Source: Mesorhabditis belari (taxonomy: Eukaryota; Nematoda; Chromadorea; Rhabditida; Rhabditidae). Taken from it: 64,000 bases of DNA. The stretch covers positions 1,665,001-1,729,000 of the forward strand of contig CAUEEP010000921.1 in the NCBI GenBank assembly GCA_958450365.1, read 5' to 3'. Shown piece after piece: positions 45,420 to 55,516 of the stretch. Position 1 is the first letter of the stretch. The number at the start of each line of letters is the position of its first letter. The position numbers and the translations under genes are program-made. Under the pieces are notes generated by a model, which saw nothing but the letters and a program-made list of their open reading frames with translations, made no database searches and was not told the DNA's origin.

Positions 45420-45790
45420 GTGAGTCCGGCAGGAGTCCGCGAGTCCGGCAGGAGTCCGCGAGTCCGGCAGGAGTCCGCGAGTCCGGCAGGAGTCCGCGAG
45501 TCCGGCAGGAGTCCGCGAGTCCGGCAGGAGTCCGCGAGTCCGGCAGGAGTCCGCGAGTCCGGCAGGAGTCCGCGAGTCCGGCAGGAGTCCGCGAGTCCGG
45601 CAGGAGTCCGCGAGTCCGGCAGGAGTCCGCGAGTCCGGCAGGAGTCCGCGAGTCCGGCAGGAGTCCGCGAGTCCGGCAGGAGTCCGCGAGTCCGGCAGGA
45701 GTCCGCGAGTCCGGCAGGAGTCCGCGAGTCCGGCAGGAGTCCGCGAGTCCGGCAGGAGTCCGCGAGTCCGGCAGGAGTCCGCGAGTCCGG
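45420..45790. repeat. 19-bp satellite array, about 19 copies
   Basis: Head-to-tail copies of GAGTCCGGCAGGAGTCCGC with almost no variation. The period is not divisible by three, so three units give a 57-base coding period and frames stay open on both strands; these ORFs are not evidence of genes. The unit itself contains two GAGTCCG-type half repeats. GC-rich in an AT-rich setting. The inverted counterpart at 29655-29700 has only one or two degenerate units. Confidence 0.95.
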
Positions 45791-46640
45791 TTCTCTGTGT
45801 AACTTTCTCTGTAGACTTTTGCACCACGATTTTCAGGGGTGTTTTGACAATTATATTTTTTTCTCGATGAATAAGTTTTGTATAGCGACAGCGTTTGTGT
45901 AAATAAATTGTACATATATTTGTGTAACTAAAACTATTAATAGCTTAAAGAGCGCCATGAACTTTATCAGAGAAAATCGATGCAACTTTTTCGAAAATTG
46001 AGTGTTAAAAGACTTTTGCACATGACTGTAGCTGTGATTTGTCTTTTTTTTCGTAAAACTTCAAATATTTTATCAAGAATGTTTTTGACACCGGTTTTTT
46101 AAAAAAGAATCAATCAAAGATAAAAATGGATTGAAAATTGAGCAATGATTTTTTCTGGGGTTCAAAAAAGGAAATTGTTCTGAAGAAAGGCAAATGATGA
46201 GGGGAAAACGAAATGTAAAAGAATGAAATGTAGAATAAAAATGAATAAATGAATGATTGAAAATGAAAAGTATTGGTCATTTTTAAAAGTTTATAAAGTG
46301 GAAAGACTACCTTAATGTAATAGTATCCCTTGTAACATCTATCGTAAACTCATTGTTTTCTAAAACATTTCCCTTTCCTTCAAATTACCGTAATCTTGTC
46401 TCCATTTTGTCCTAATTTTACCGTAGTCTTGTCGCCATTCTGTTCTAATTTCTACCGTAATCTTGTCCCAATTTTTCTCCAATCTATCCACTTTTTGTCT
46501 GATTCTGTAACGGATCACAAAGAATAGCAAAAAAAATATAAAAAGTGGATAGATTGATAAAAATAGACAAGATTACGGAAAGGGAAAGGGGCACTATTTA
46601 GAAAACAAGGCCTTTCACGTTAACTGAATATTTTAATCAA

Positions 46641-47543
46641 TCACAAATCGGTTGTAGGCGCTCCACCGGTCGTTTTCCACAACTTATGACAGTTTGCGCA
46701 TAAAAGATGACCATTTAACGGATGACATCGTTCATTGTAATCGTCACCCAATTGCTTTTTGCAGCCCTGAAAGGTTGTAATGGGGAAAATTGCTGTATTT
46801 TGTGCTCAAATTTGTAAACCCATCCTTCCTCGTGCACTGAATTCATCATTTCCCGTGGTTTATAAGAAAAATGGTGAATCCATGGCGCGAGGAACGATGG
46901 GGTTTACAAATTTGAGCACAAAGTACACCACAGAGCTGAAATTCTCACCCATCAACTTAAAGAACTAATAGAAATGGTTTCAACGTAAAATTTGACCGAT
47001 AGATTCCCGAAATCTCACTTTTCAAACTCACCATAAAAGTTAAAGTATTTTCTGAAATATTTATAAGATATTCAGTCTAGAATAAGCCTTAAAATCTTCA
47101 ATACAATGAATTTGGATTTAAATTTTTAACAATTTTACCTCACAAGAGTAGCACTCAAGATGATAATCGTTGCCCAAAGCGACCACTCGAATTGTTTTAC
47201 CGCTTCCCTGAAAGGTATTAATATTTATATTACCTTAAAAAGATATTCAGCCATTGTTTAGTTATAGTACGGTATCTTTCGACTAAAGTATTCCTACTTA
47301 ATCGTTTTCTGCTTTCTTGTAAAAGCGGACGAACGTGCTTTGTTTAACTTAATTTTAAGCCTTTGTACTGCAAAAGATTATCAGATTATTGATTATTGAT
47401 TCACTCTTCAAGGATTACGATAGTCGACCAAGTACGGTATCTTTTTCTTTACGTACAATGAGTACAATCCCGTCGAGACATTTGTGGCATACAGAGCACG
47501 TGAAACAGTGAGGATGAAAAGAGCGGCCGACGGCTTGCAGAAC
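46641..47543 (-). pseudogene. Zyxin 3' fragment, copy B
   Basis: Last exon 46766-46641, preceding exon 47207-47139, LIM2 exon from 47543 cut at the same point as copy A. The whole segment 46025-48620 is a near-identical direct copy of 36533-39260, so the internal deletion predates that duplication. Confidence 0.85.
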
Positions 47544-47789
47544 CTGGAGTTTTGTGAATAATTTTGGACAAGGGTTTTTAGAAGTTGTGATACGCAATAC
47601 TGACTTGATCTTTTACTAATCCCATACGCGAATGATCTAGACACTAGACTTGCTCATTCCCTAATAGAAATTCAGCCGTTTGGCCTCTCCGGGTTTAGCT
47701 TTTGAGATGATGGACCCACAAAAACCGGGCGCTACCGCACAAAGAATTGGAACCAAACAGAAACCAAATAGATTCTCATCCCACATCCT

Positions 47790-47990
47790 ACATTGGCAAT
47801 CAAGGAATTCCAAACAAAAATTCTGAAGCTGGGGTCCTCATTTTAAGCCAAACGGAAATAGCTCCTGCCCGGGTCGTTGGTTTTCTTTCACAGGTGCAAG
47901 GACTTGAACGGATCACTTACGCTTACGAATCGCTACGTGGTTAACACGTTTTTAAATCTTCGATTTTTGGCCTTCTACATGCCTTCCCAA
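47790..47990 (+). pseudogene. F-box C-terminal fragment
   Basis: Direct duplicate of 38285-38482 with minor changes (NKNSEAGVLIL against SKNSEAVVLIL). Confidence 0.6.
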
Positions 47991-48189
47991 TGAAACAATT
48001 ATTTGTCACTGCTTTCTGTTACTTTTTCAACCAAATAATATCGTTTTTTGTGTACTTTACGGTACCTTAATCTTTTCTCTCTTATATCCTTGCTCCTTCA
48101 TAGACCCCTTAACGATCTCTGCTTTGCCCATCATATTCTTAATTCCTCTATTTCCCATCCTTAACAGTCACTTCAGATTTTATCAAAAA

Positions 48190-48590
48190 GGCCCGGCAGG
48201 GATTTACCAAAAAATTTAACTGTGGTACCAAAAACAAAAAAAATTGACCAAAAAGACAGAGTAAAACCCAAAAAAAAACAAAGAAACAAAGTCGCTCGGC
48301 TTCTTCCATAACTTGTCCAACCTCTCCGATGCAGAAAATCGATCATTATCATCGATCGATCATCACCCAACTAAATGTAAATATGACTAAAAAGTTTCAA
48401 AATGCTAGTGAACTAGTGAATGTCTGAAAGAACTTATTTTCACGTTATCGACTCGTCGATTGTAAAATTCGCTATTTCCGAGTTCACTTTATCGATGTTC
48501 AATGACTTTTTACGTGCTAGAAATAGCAAATTACAAATACTCACAAATTTTCAAATGTCAAAATGTTCCCAAGTATCACAAACGCTCAAG
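48190..48590 (-). pseudogene. Family U 3' exons, copy 8
   Basis: Direct duplicate of 38690-39065: exon 6 near 48290-48370 and exon 5 near 48445-48525. Confidence 0.5.
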
Positions 48591-48625
48591 AACGTCTCTT
48601 TCTAAAATAACATGATAAACATGAT

Positions 48626-49140
48626 AAAAACTGATGACCTGAACGCGTTAAACAGGTAGATGCAACTCGTTGTTGGGTCGATTCGGCGGCGGAAACACAA
48701 AGTATTTTTATCTCAAAATTATAGATTGTTTGTTTGGTATTTGAAGAGACACGAAGTTTTGATGGTGATAAACTGCCGCGCGGCTCATCCTAGAGGCATT
48801 CATTGCCGCTTTGGAAACGTTGAAACCATGTACGGCATTGTCTATCGCTAATATTTTTACTTCTCCAACAACAGAAATAATTATACGATGCGATTCAGCC
48901 GCACATTTTTTCTTGTTTTAAATCGTAAAGCAATCCAGCCTGAATCAAAAATTTTTGGTCTTACATTTAAGGATCGTAAAAGGAATGATGAAATTTCGAA
49001 AAGATTGTTTACATTGTTTACAATCATTTTACATATTTGAGTTTGTTTTTATGCAAAAAGCCGGAAGAAAGCTCTTTTGAAATTCTAGAAAAATAAAAAG
49101 TGAGCAGAAGTTTGAAAGTTGCCAACTTCTTTAACATCTA
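48626..49140 (-). pseudogene. F-box tail plus unassigned segment, second copy
   Basis: Duplicate of 36017-36530. The 36277-36531 ORF is interrupted here (TTAG to TTGA change near 49038 and further differences). Confidence 0.45.
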
Positions 49141-49892
49141 GCATAGCTGTGATTTGTCTTTTTTTGCGCAAAGCTTCAAATATTTTATCAAGAATGTTTT
49201 TGACACCGGTTTTTTAAAAAAGAATAAATCAAAGATAAAAATGGATTGAAAATTGAGCAATGATTTTTTCTGGGGTTCAAAAAGGAAATTGTTCTGAAGA
49301 AAAGGCAAATGCTGAGGGGAAAATGAAATGTAAAAGAATGAAGTATAGAATAAAAATGAATGAAATGAATGAATGAAAATGAAAAGTATTGGTCATTTTT
49401 AAAAGTTTATCAAGTTGACGGGAAAGATTACTTTAATGTAACAGTATCCATTGTAACATCTACCGTAAACTCACCGTTTTCTAAAACATTTCCCTTTCCT
49501 TCAAATTACCGTAACCTTGTCTTCATTTTGTCGTGATTTCTACCATAATCTTGTCTGCTTTTTGTCCTAATTTCTACCGTAGTCTTGTCTCCATTCTGTC
49601 CTAGTTTCTACCGTAACCTTGTCTTCATTTTGTCCTAATTTCAACCGTAATCTTCTCTTCATTTTGTCCTAATTTCTACCGTAATTTTGTCCCAATTTTT
49701 CTCCAATCTATCCACTTTTTGTCTGATTCTGTAACGGATCACAAAGAATAGCAAAAAAATATATAAAGAGTGGATAGATTGATAAAAAAATAGACAAGAT
49801 TACGGCAGTGTAAGGGAAAGGGACACGTTTTAGAAAACAAGGCCTTTCACGTTATTCAACAAATTTTCAATTTTCACGAATATTTTAATCAA

Positions 49893-50018
49893 TCACAAAT
49901 CGGTTGTAGGCGCTCCACCGGTCGTTTTCCACAACTTATGACAGTTTGCGCATAAAAGATGACCATTTAGCGGATGACATCGTTCATTGTAATCGTCACC
50001 CAATTGCTTTTTGCAGCC
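49893..50018 (-). pseudogene. Zyxin last-exon fragment, copy C
   Basis: Complete 126-base last exon ([10 protein letters not shown]... to stop) with its 3' flank. The copy breaks at about 50038, six bases into the intron of the glycoprotein-like insertion. Confidence 0.8.
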
Positions 50019-50039
50019 CTGAAAGGTTGTAATGAGGAA

Positions 50040-51010
50040 ATGCACGGCCCACCTGGCATGACTCGATGCCAAGAAGCGTGTTCGGGGCCCGGTTGCGGGT
50101 GCCTGACATTTGCAAGTGGTTACTTTTTCTGGGGAACATACATAGAAATGAGGACATCATTGAAGTGACCGAATGCGAATGGGAACAAGGATTCGAAATT
50201 GATTGGCTATTTGACGATGGGAAAAGCGGAAAGTCGATTGTCAAGGCGGGAGACACCGTCAAAAGTGACGGAATCGAGATCGGGACCATGACAATTGCAT
50301 CGGATCGGACTCTTCTCCCCAGGACTTTTGCGAAAACGACCGAAAGGACAAGAATCCTGTCGGAAAGTGAAATCCAGGCAACCCGATTATTCGTCTGCCC
50401 AAACAAAGAGAATGCTGCGGGATTGACAAAGGAGTGCCGACTCGACTCGAAGCAAATCGATTGCCGTCAAGCGGATGACCGGATGTTGTGCGAGAGTCGC
50501 GGTAACGATGTCCTGGTCGACGAGTCGAGAGTTCTGCCACAAATGATTGGAGTGAACCTCTACAAGGAGACGGACGGCGAGATCAAAGTTCAAGCCAAAG
50601 GCTCATCCACCATTCAAGTCAAGGTCAATGGATTGAAGGCGCAGACACAAGTGGATGTGTCGGCGTGTCATTTGATGGAAAGTGACCGGCTGCTTTGCGT
50701 GTGAGACTGGGGCCAGCCTGAAGTAACTTTGTTGTTCCGAATTCGGTAAACAACTGGCCGAATTGCAATGTGGAAAAATCTCGGCGGTACTCCAATGCGA
50801 TGGCACCCAGCAGAAACGAGTAACCAACATGAGATTCCTGCAAGCGGTGATCGATCAAGAGTGCGAGCTGAAGTGTCCAGGTGGGACAAGGAAAGCGAGG
50901 GTCACCGGTCTACGTTCCAAACTACGGAAATCGATGGGTCACTGGAGACCCGACAATAAATGAGCGATCAATGTGGGATGAAGGAGTTCGCGGAGGCTGT
51001 GATGACGGAT
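50040..51010 (+). pseudogene. Phlebovirus-type glycoprotein (env-like) fragment of a retroelement
   Basis: The plus-strand ORF 50066-50704 and shorter frames to about 51000 have the composition and Cys spacing of the phlebovirus glycoprotein G2-like env carried by some nematode LTR retroelements (Pao/BEL type) and by nematode genomes as single copies. The ORF lacks the N-terminal half and the membrane anchor, ends at a TGA at 50702-50704, and the remaining homologous part is split over two other frames. No gag or pol was found beside it. GC content is higher than in the surrounding DNA. It is bounded abruptly by zyxin DNA on the left and by F-box block DNA on the right. Degenerate; no functional product expected. 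Confidence 0.65.
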
Positions 51011-51388
51011 CATCTCCCCATCCTTCTAAGTTTTATTGCCGTAATGCTCCTCGTGCCCAAGCTTATCAAATTTGTTGTTGTTAGATTGTTCCTTTAGCCT
51101 TTTGCGCGCGGGAGTGTGCAGAAAAGTAGCTCTTTTCTGTGAAATCTTATTTAATGTTTTGATTCTGAATATCTCTGATTCTCTTGTCCTTCCTCTAAAG
51201 ATCGTTTGTGTGATAAAAAAGACGGATCCCACTTTGTATTGCTTTTCTTTGGCTTTGAAACACCGAACCAACTATTGATTCTATTTTATTATATTTTCTC
51301 GCTAGATTAGTATTGTGCTAGATTCGGAATAAATATCTAATAATCATTGCCCCATCGATACCCTCTCACGCACTGCACACCATCATTT
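51011..51388 (+). other. Possible LTR or 3' flank of the env-like insertion
   Basis: Non-coding, ends CTGCACACCATCA at the junction with the F-box block. It could hold a 3' LTR, but no second copy is present to confirm it. AATAAA at 51330. Confidence 0.3.
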
Positions 51389-51791
51389 ACAAGTCGTCTT
51401 TAAGAAATTAGTCGTAAAAAATAAGGGCAGCTTTCCTTTTAGGGATTTTTCAAAAGTATGATTTTCCAGCTTAAATTCAGCTCACTCAGTTGAGTGCTTT
51501 TAAGGGTATCCTTGATTATTAATTTGAAAAGTTCAGATATGAAGGATTTTTTGGATCAAATTTAACTTTATCTACGTTTGATCGCTTCTCATTCCTTTTT
51601 GGTACATTTTTCGTTGGCTTTATGTTTTATTGGAGTCAATTTTACTATCAGATACAATTTGTTGGGTTTCTACTGAAAAATGGCTACTGCTCTAAATTAA
51701 CCTAAAAAAGTGGTTTTTGATGAGAAAAGGGACTTCAGTAAATCATACAAATGTCAATTCCAATGACTTCTTTTTATTTTCAGATACCAGA

Positions 51792-52865
51792 ATGCCCGTT
51801 GCAACGCGTACACAAAAACGGGAGCAAGAACCGGAACCGAAGAAGATTGGAGATTTACCTCTGGAGCTGGTTGAGAAGATCGCACATCATCTCGATGTGG
51901 AAGACGTGCGGAAATTGATGATGGTGAACAAGAGGCTCTACGCGAGCTATGCAATGGATCAATCGATCGTTTTCGGAAAGCACGTCGCTGTGGTTGCCCT
52001 CGCACAGCCTCCAGGATACGAAAAACCGAAGAATTGGATCCAGAAGTTCGTCGATTCTCCTTACCTTGAACTGGATGCAACTCTTCATCCTTTCGCCAAA
52101 CGGATTGATTCATGCGACAAGTTGGACATCTTTGTCGAAGCCAAATGGACCGATTGGATGCTCGTGGACCAGTTGAAATCCGTGAACCAACTCAAGTTCA
52201 TGTATGAGACCAGGGAAGATTGCCTGAAGTTCCTCACCAATTTTTGTGCATCGGTCAAAACGCACGCAGAACTGTACATCAATCGATTTGAACAAGATCA
52301 AGAAGTAAAAGAGCAACTCGGCAAATTCATCGAAAACCAATTGAACGGATGCCAAGAGATATTTCTATTATTCCGACTTCTATATTCCGACTTCGGGGAT
52401 TGCTTCCACTTCTACCACGAGGCCATGATGAAAACGCAAGTCAAAATGATTGCAATTGGCTGGACCTTTCCCCACGAATTTGAACAAATCGTCCGCTGCA
52501 TTGTCAATCGAGGAATTCCTAGTAAGAATTCTGAAGCTGTGATTTTCGTTCTGACGCAAACGAAAGAGGTTCGGGTTCGGGCCCAGGTCGTTGATTTTCT
52601 TTCACAAAAGCACGGACTTGAACGAATCGATGACGGCGAAAATCACTCGGCACTCGTTTCTCGTGCAAACGACTTTTTTAAGGGTTGTAGGTTCGACCAA
52701 ATTCGACTCTTTTGGCGTCGAGATGACTATCTTGAGAGTCTTTTTGATGAAAATAGTTTGTGTTTCCGCCGCCGAATCGACCCAACAACGAGCTGCATCT
52801 ACCTGTTTGACGCGTTTTCAAATTGGTCTAAATTGTTTTTGGCCTTCTACATGCCTTCCCAATGA
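51792..52865 (+). CDS. F-box protein, copy 6 (full length)
   Basis: 357 residues from ATG 51792, just after TTTATTTTCAG, to the family C-terminus FYMPSQ. F-box at ~17-60 (DLPLELVEKIAHHLDVEDVR, KLMMVNKRLYASYAMDQS). Family landmarks are intact (NFCASVKTH, KFIENQLNGCQEI, FYHEAMMKTQVKMI, RRIDPTTSCIYLF). Small insertions distinguish it from copy 2: a near-duplication at 52365-52392 adds about seven residues (LLFRLLYSDF), and there are extra residues before the DENSLCF segment. No CstF-50 fragment upstream; the env-like insertion adjoins instead. Likely SCF substrate receptor, substrate unknown. Confidence 0.88.
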   Translation: MPVATRTQKREQEPEPKKIGDLPLELVEKIAHHLDVEDVRKLMMVNKRLYASYAMDQSIVFGKHVAVVALAQPPGYEKPKNWIQKFVDSPYLELDATLHPFAKRIDSCDKLDIFVEAKWTDWMLVDQLKSVNQLKFMYETREDCLKFLTNFCASVKTHAELYINRFEQDQEVKEQLGKFIENQLNGCQEIFLLFRLLYSDFGDCFHFYHEAMMKTQVKMIAIGWTFPHEFEQIVRCIVNRGIPSKNSEAVIFVLTQTKEVRVRAQVVDFLSQKHGLERIDDGENHSALVSRANDFFKGCRFDQIRLFWRRDDYLESLFDENSLCFRRRIDPTTSCIYLFDAFSNWSKLFLAFYMPSQ

Positions 52866-53209
52866 AACAATTATTTGTTGGTGCTTTCTGTTACCTTTTC
52901 AACCAAATATTATCCTTTTTCAACAGAATAGAATTATTTATTCTTCAGTCTCTACAATTTTTCTCTTCTTGTGTTCAATGAGTTTACTGTGTGTCCATTT
53001 GTCAATTAAACATGTTCCGTTGTCACTTTTTCATGTTTACATGAATAAAGTATTGATATAGCTCTTGGCTCCTGGTTCGCTACTAATTGGTTATGATACC
53101 ATTACAGATTTATGTTGTAACTTTTTCCAGAGATTACGGTAACTTTCCCTAGTACTCATTGTAAGTCAGCTAGAATAATCCCTGACAAACTAAAATCCTA
53201 CAAGACTTG
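52866..53209 (+). other. Spacer after F-box copy 6
   Basis: F-box 3' flank and AATAAA spacer (AATAAA at 53044). No gene. Confidence 0.5.
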
Positions 53210-54400
53210 ATGGAGCTGAACAAGTTTCGTTTAGATCCAACTCTACCGACATCCAGCTCTTCTCTGATGTCTTTCCGAAAGGAGCGGCGCTCTCCTGCTC
53301 AAAAGAATCCCGGCTGCAATCTCAATGTGACGTCGTGATTTTATCGTTGACAATTAGTGACACAAATGCAAATAGCGAAGAATAGTATGGAGCTGCAGTG
53401 GGTTTAAACTCGGTCAAAGTCAGCAGTATCGTATTTTGCATATTATCTAATATCTTCTATAGATTGAGGAACGTTGGCGGCGTTGAGTGGGTGTGAGAAG
53501 GAATTGGTTAGGAAGCCGCGCGTTGTAAGTTTTAAGTTTGTGTCTTCATTTTAGAAATTTCAGTGGTTCGACCTCAAGTCCGACGAGCCGGCGGAAAGCA
53601 CGACCGTTGACGGACTACTGCAAATGACCTATGATCGAATCGAAGAGAATCGAGATCGAGACTTGGAGGAACGATGGAAACGGTAATGTGTCGTCGTTTT
53701 AATGTTTCGAAAACTTATTTAGAATCAACACACGTGGAGATGTTTCAGCAACTGGGAGCAGCCTGTTAATCCTGAAGATCTTAGTGGTTTGCTTAAAATT
53801 GTGAAGATGAAGCAGGAAATTTTAGATGATGCAACTAGATTTTCTACGAAATCGGCCGCTTCGGGAGCTACAGAGTTCTCCGAAGCAACTAAAGATGAAC
53901 TGCAACAAATCAATGGTATTTAGCTAAATTGTCATGAAAAGGCCACATAATTTATTTGGTTTCAGATTTGATGCTGAACGCACAAAAGGACATCAAGCAA
54001 AGCCCACGTCTAGAGCCCACCTAGGACGCGTTGAACAACGAAGCAAAAGCGATTGTGGCTGAAAGTATTTTGTTTTTGTGATACTTGGGAACATTTTGAC
54101 ATTTGAAAATTTGGGCGAGTATTTGTAATTTGCTATTTCTAGCACGTCAAAAGTCGTTAAGCATCGATAAAGTGAACTCCGAAATAGCGAATTTTAACAA
54201 TCGACGAGTCGATAACGTGAAAGTAAGTTCTTTAAGACATTCACTATTTAACTAACATTTTGAAACTTTTTACTCATATTTACATTTAGTTGGGTGACTA
54301 TGATCGATCTTCGGCAACGGAAAGCTTGGATGAGGCAACGTTTCGCCAAATTATGGAAGAAGCCGAGCGACTTTGTTTCTTTGTTTTTTTTTTGGGTTTT
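53210..54400 (+). pseudogene. Family U gene, copy 9 (best start and internal exons)
   Basis: Exon 1 starts with ATG 53210 (MELNKFRLDPT, then RRSPAQKNPGCNLN) but its donor side is deleted near 53330. Exon 2 53564-53682 (119 bases; WFDLKSDEPAES, TVDGLLQM, DRDLEERWKR), exon 3 53749-53915 (167 bases; NWEQPVNPEDLSGLLK, KQEILDDATRF) and exon 4 from 53966 join in frame and reach a TAG in CACCTAGGACG. Exons 5 (54143-54225) and 6 (54290 to about 54372; TFRQIMEEAERLCF) follow. Highly charged and helical, possibly coiled coil around exons 3-4. Unknown function. Confidence 0.55.
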
Positions 54401-54720
54401 ACTCGGTCTTTTTGGTCAATTTTTTTTTGTTTTTGGCACCCAGTTAAATTTTTTGGTAAATCCCGGCCGGGCCTTTTTGATAAAATCAGAAGTGACTGTT
54501 AAGGACGGGAAATAGAGGAATTAAGAATATGATGGGCAAAGCAGAGATCGTTAAGGGGTTTATGAAGGAGCAAGGATATAAGAGAGAAAAGATTAAGGTA
54601 CCGTAAAGTACACAAAAAACGATATTATTTGGTTGAAAAAGTAACAGAAAGCAGTGACAAATAATTGTTTCATTGGGAAGGCATGTAGAAGGCCAAAAAT
54701 CGAAGATTTAAAAACGTGTT
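54401..54720. other. Family U 3' flank
   Basis: T-rich tract, then 'aaaatcagaagtgactgttaaggac' and GGTACCGTAAAGTACA (54597-54612), a conserved end that also borders the pogo insertion at 7.8 kb. No gene. Confidence 0.45.
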
Positions 54721-54734
54721 AACCACGTAGCGAT

Positions 54735-54880
54735 TCTTAAGCGTAAGCGATTTGATAGCTTCTTTTGATCAGATTCAAAGGTCTATCCCTCCTGAGGCTA
54801 ATTTTGCCAGTGAGATTATCAAGACTATCAAGACAAGACTTGAAACAAACAAACAAACAAAACAAACAAATTCAAAGAAA
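54735..54880 (+). pseudogene. Short coding-like fragment, unassigned
   Basis: One frame reads DLIASFDQIQRSIPPEA, then FASEIIKTIKTRLETNK before an AAAC-repeat. Composition looks coding, but no family is recognised and no start or splice sites are visible. Confidence 0.25.
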
Positions 54881-55516
54881 AATAAAAAAGTGAGCAGAAG
54901 TTTGAAAGTTGCCAACCTCTTTAACATCTAGCATAGCTGTGGTTTGTCTTTTTTTGCGGAAAACTTCAAATATTTTATCAAGAATGTTTTTGACACCGGT
55001 TTTTAAAAAAAGAATAAATCAAAGATTAAAAATGGATTGAAAATTGAGCAATGATTTTTTTCTGGGGTTCGAAAAAGGAAATTTTTCTGAAGAAAAGGCA
55101 AATGATGAGGGGAAAACGAAATGTAAAAGAATAAAATGTAAAATAAAAATGAATGAATGAATGAAAATGAAAAGTATTGGTGATTTTTAAAAGTTTATAA
55201 AGTTGACGGGAAAGATTACTTTCATGTAACAGTATCCATTGTAACATCTACCGTAAACTCACCGTTTTCTAAAAAATTTCCCTTTCCTTCAAATTAACGT
55301 AATCTTGTCTCCATTTTGTCCTGATTTCTACCGTAATCTTGTCCCAATTTTTCTCCAATCTATCCACTTTTTGTCTGATTCTGTAACGGATCACAAAGAA
55401 TAGCAAGAAAAATATAAAAAGTGGATAGATCGATAAAAATAGACAAGATTACGGAAAGGGAAAGGGACACGTTTTAGAAAACAAGGCCTTTCACGTTAAC
55501 TGAATATTTTAATCAA

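Larger units (their letters stand above)
29655..45800. repeat. Large imperfect palindrome
   Basis: Left arm about 29655-35563 and right arm about 40020-45800 are inverted copies with the same order: unassigned segment, transposon-related ORF, CstF-50 fragment, F-box gene, spacer, family U 5' exons. The spacer 35564-40019 holds zyxin and other fragments. The arms differ: the left F-box has two premature stops, the right is open; the right arm carries the expanded 19-bp array. Confidence 0.8.

Noticed and set aside
45420..45790. CRISPR array
   Set aside because: Continuous tandem repeat without unique spacers, in a eukaryotic genome.
45315..45915. Long ORFs of 160-170 codons on both strands
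   Set aside because: They are translations of the 19-bp satellite; a unit length not divisible by three without stops opens all frames.
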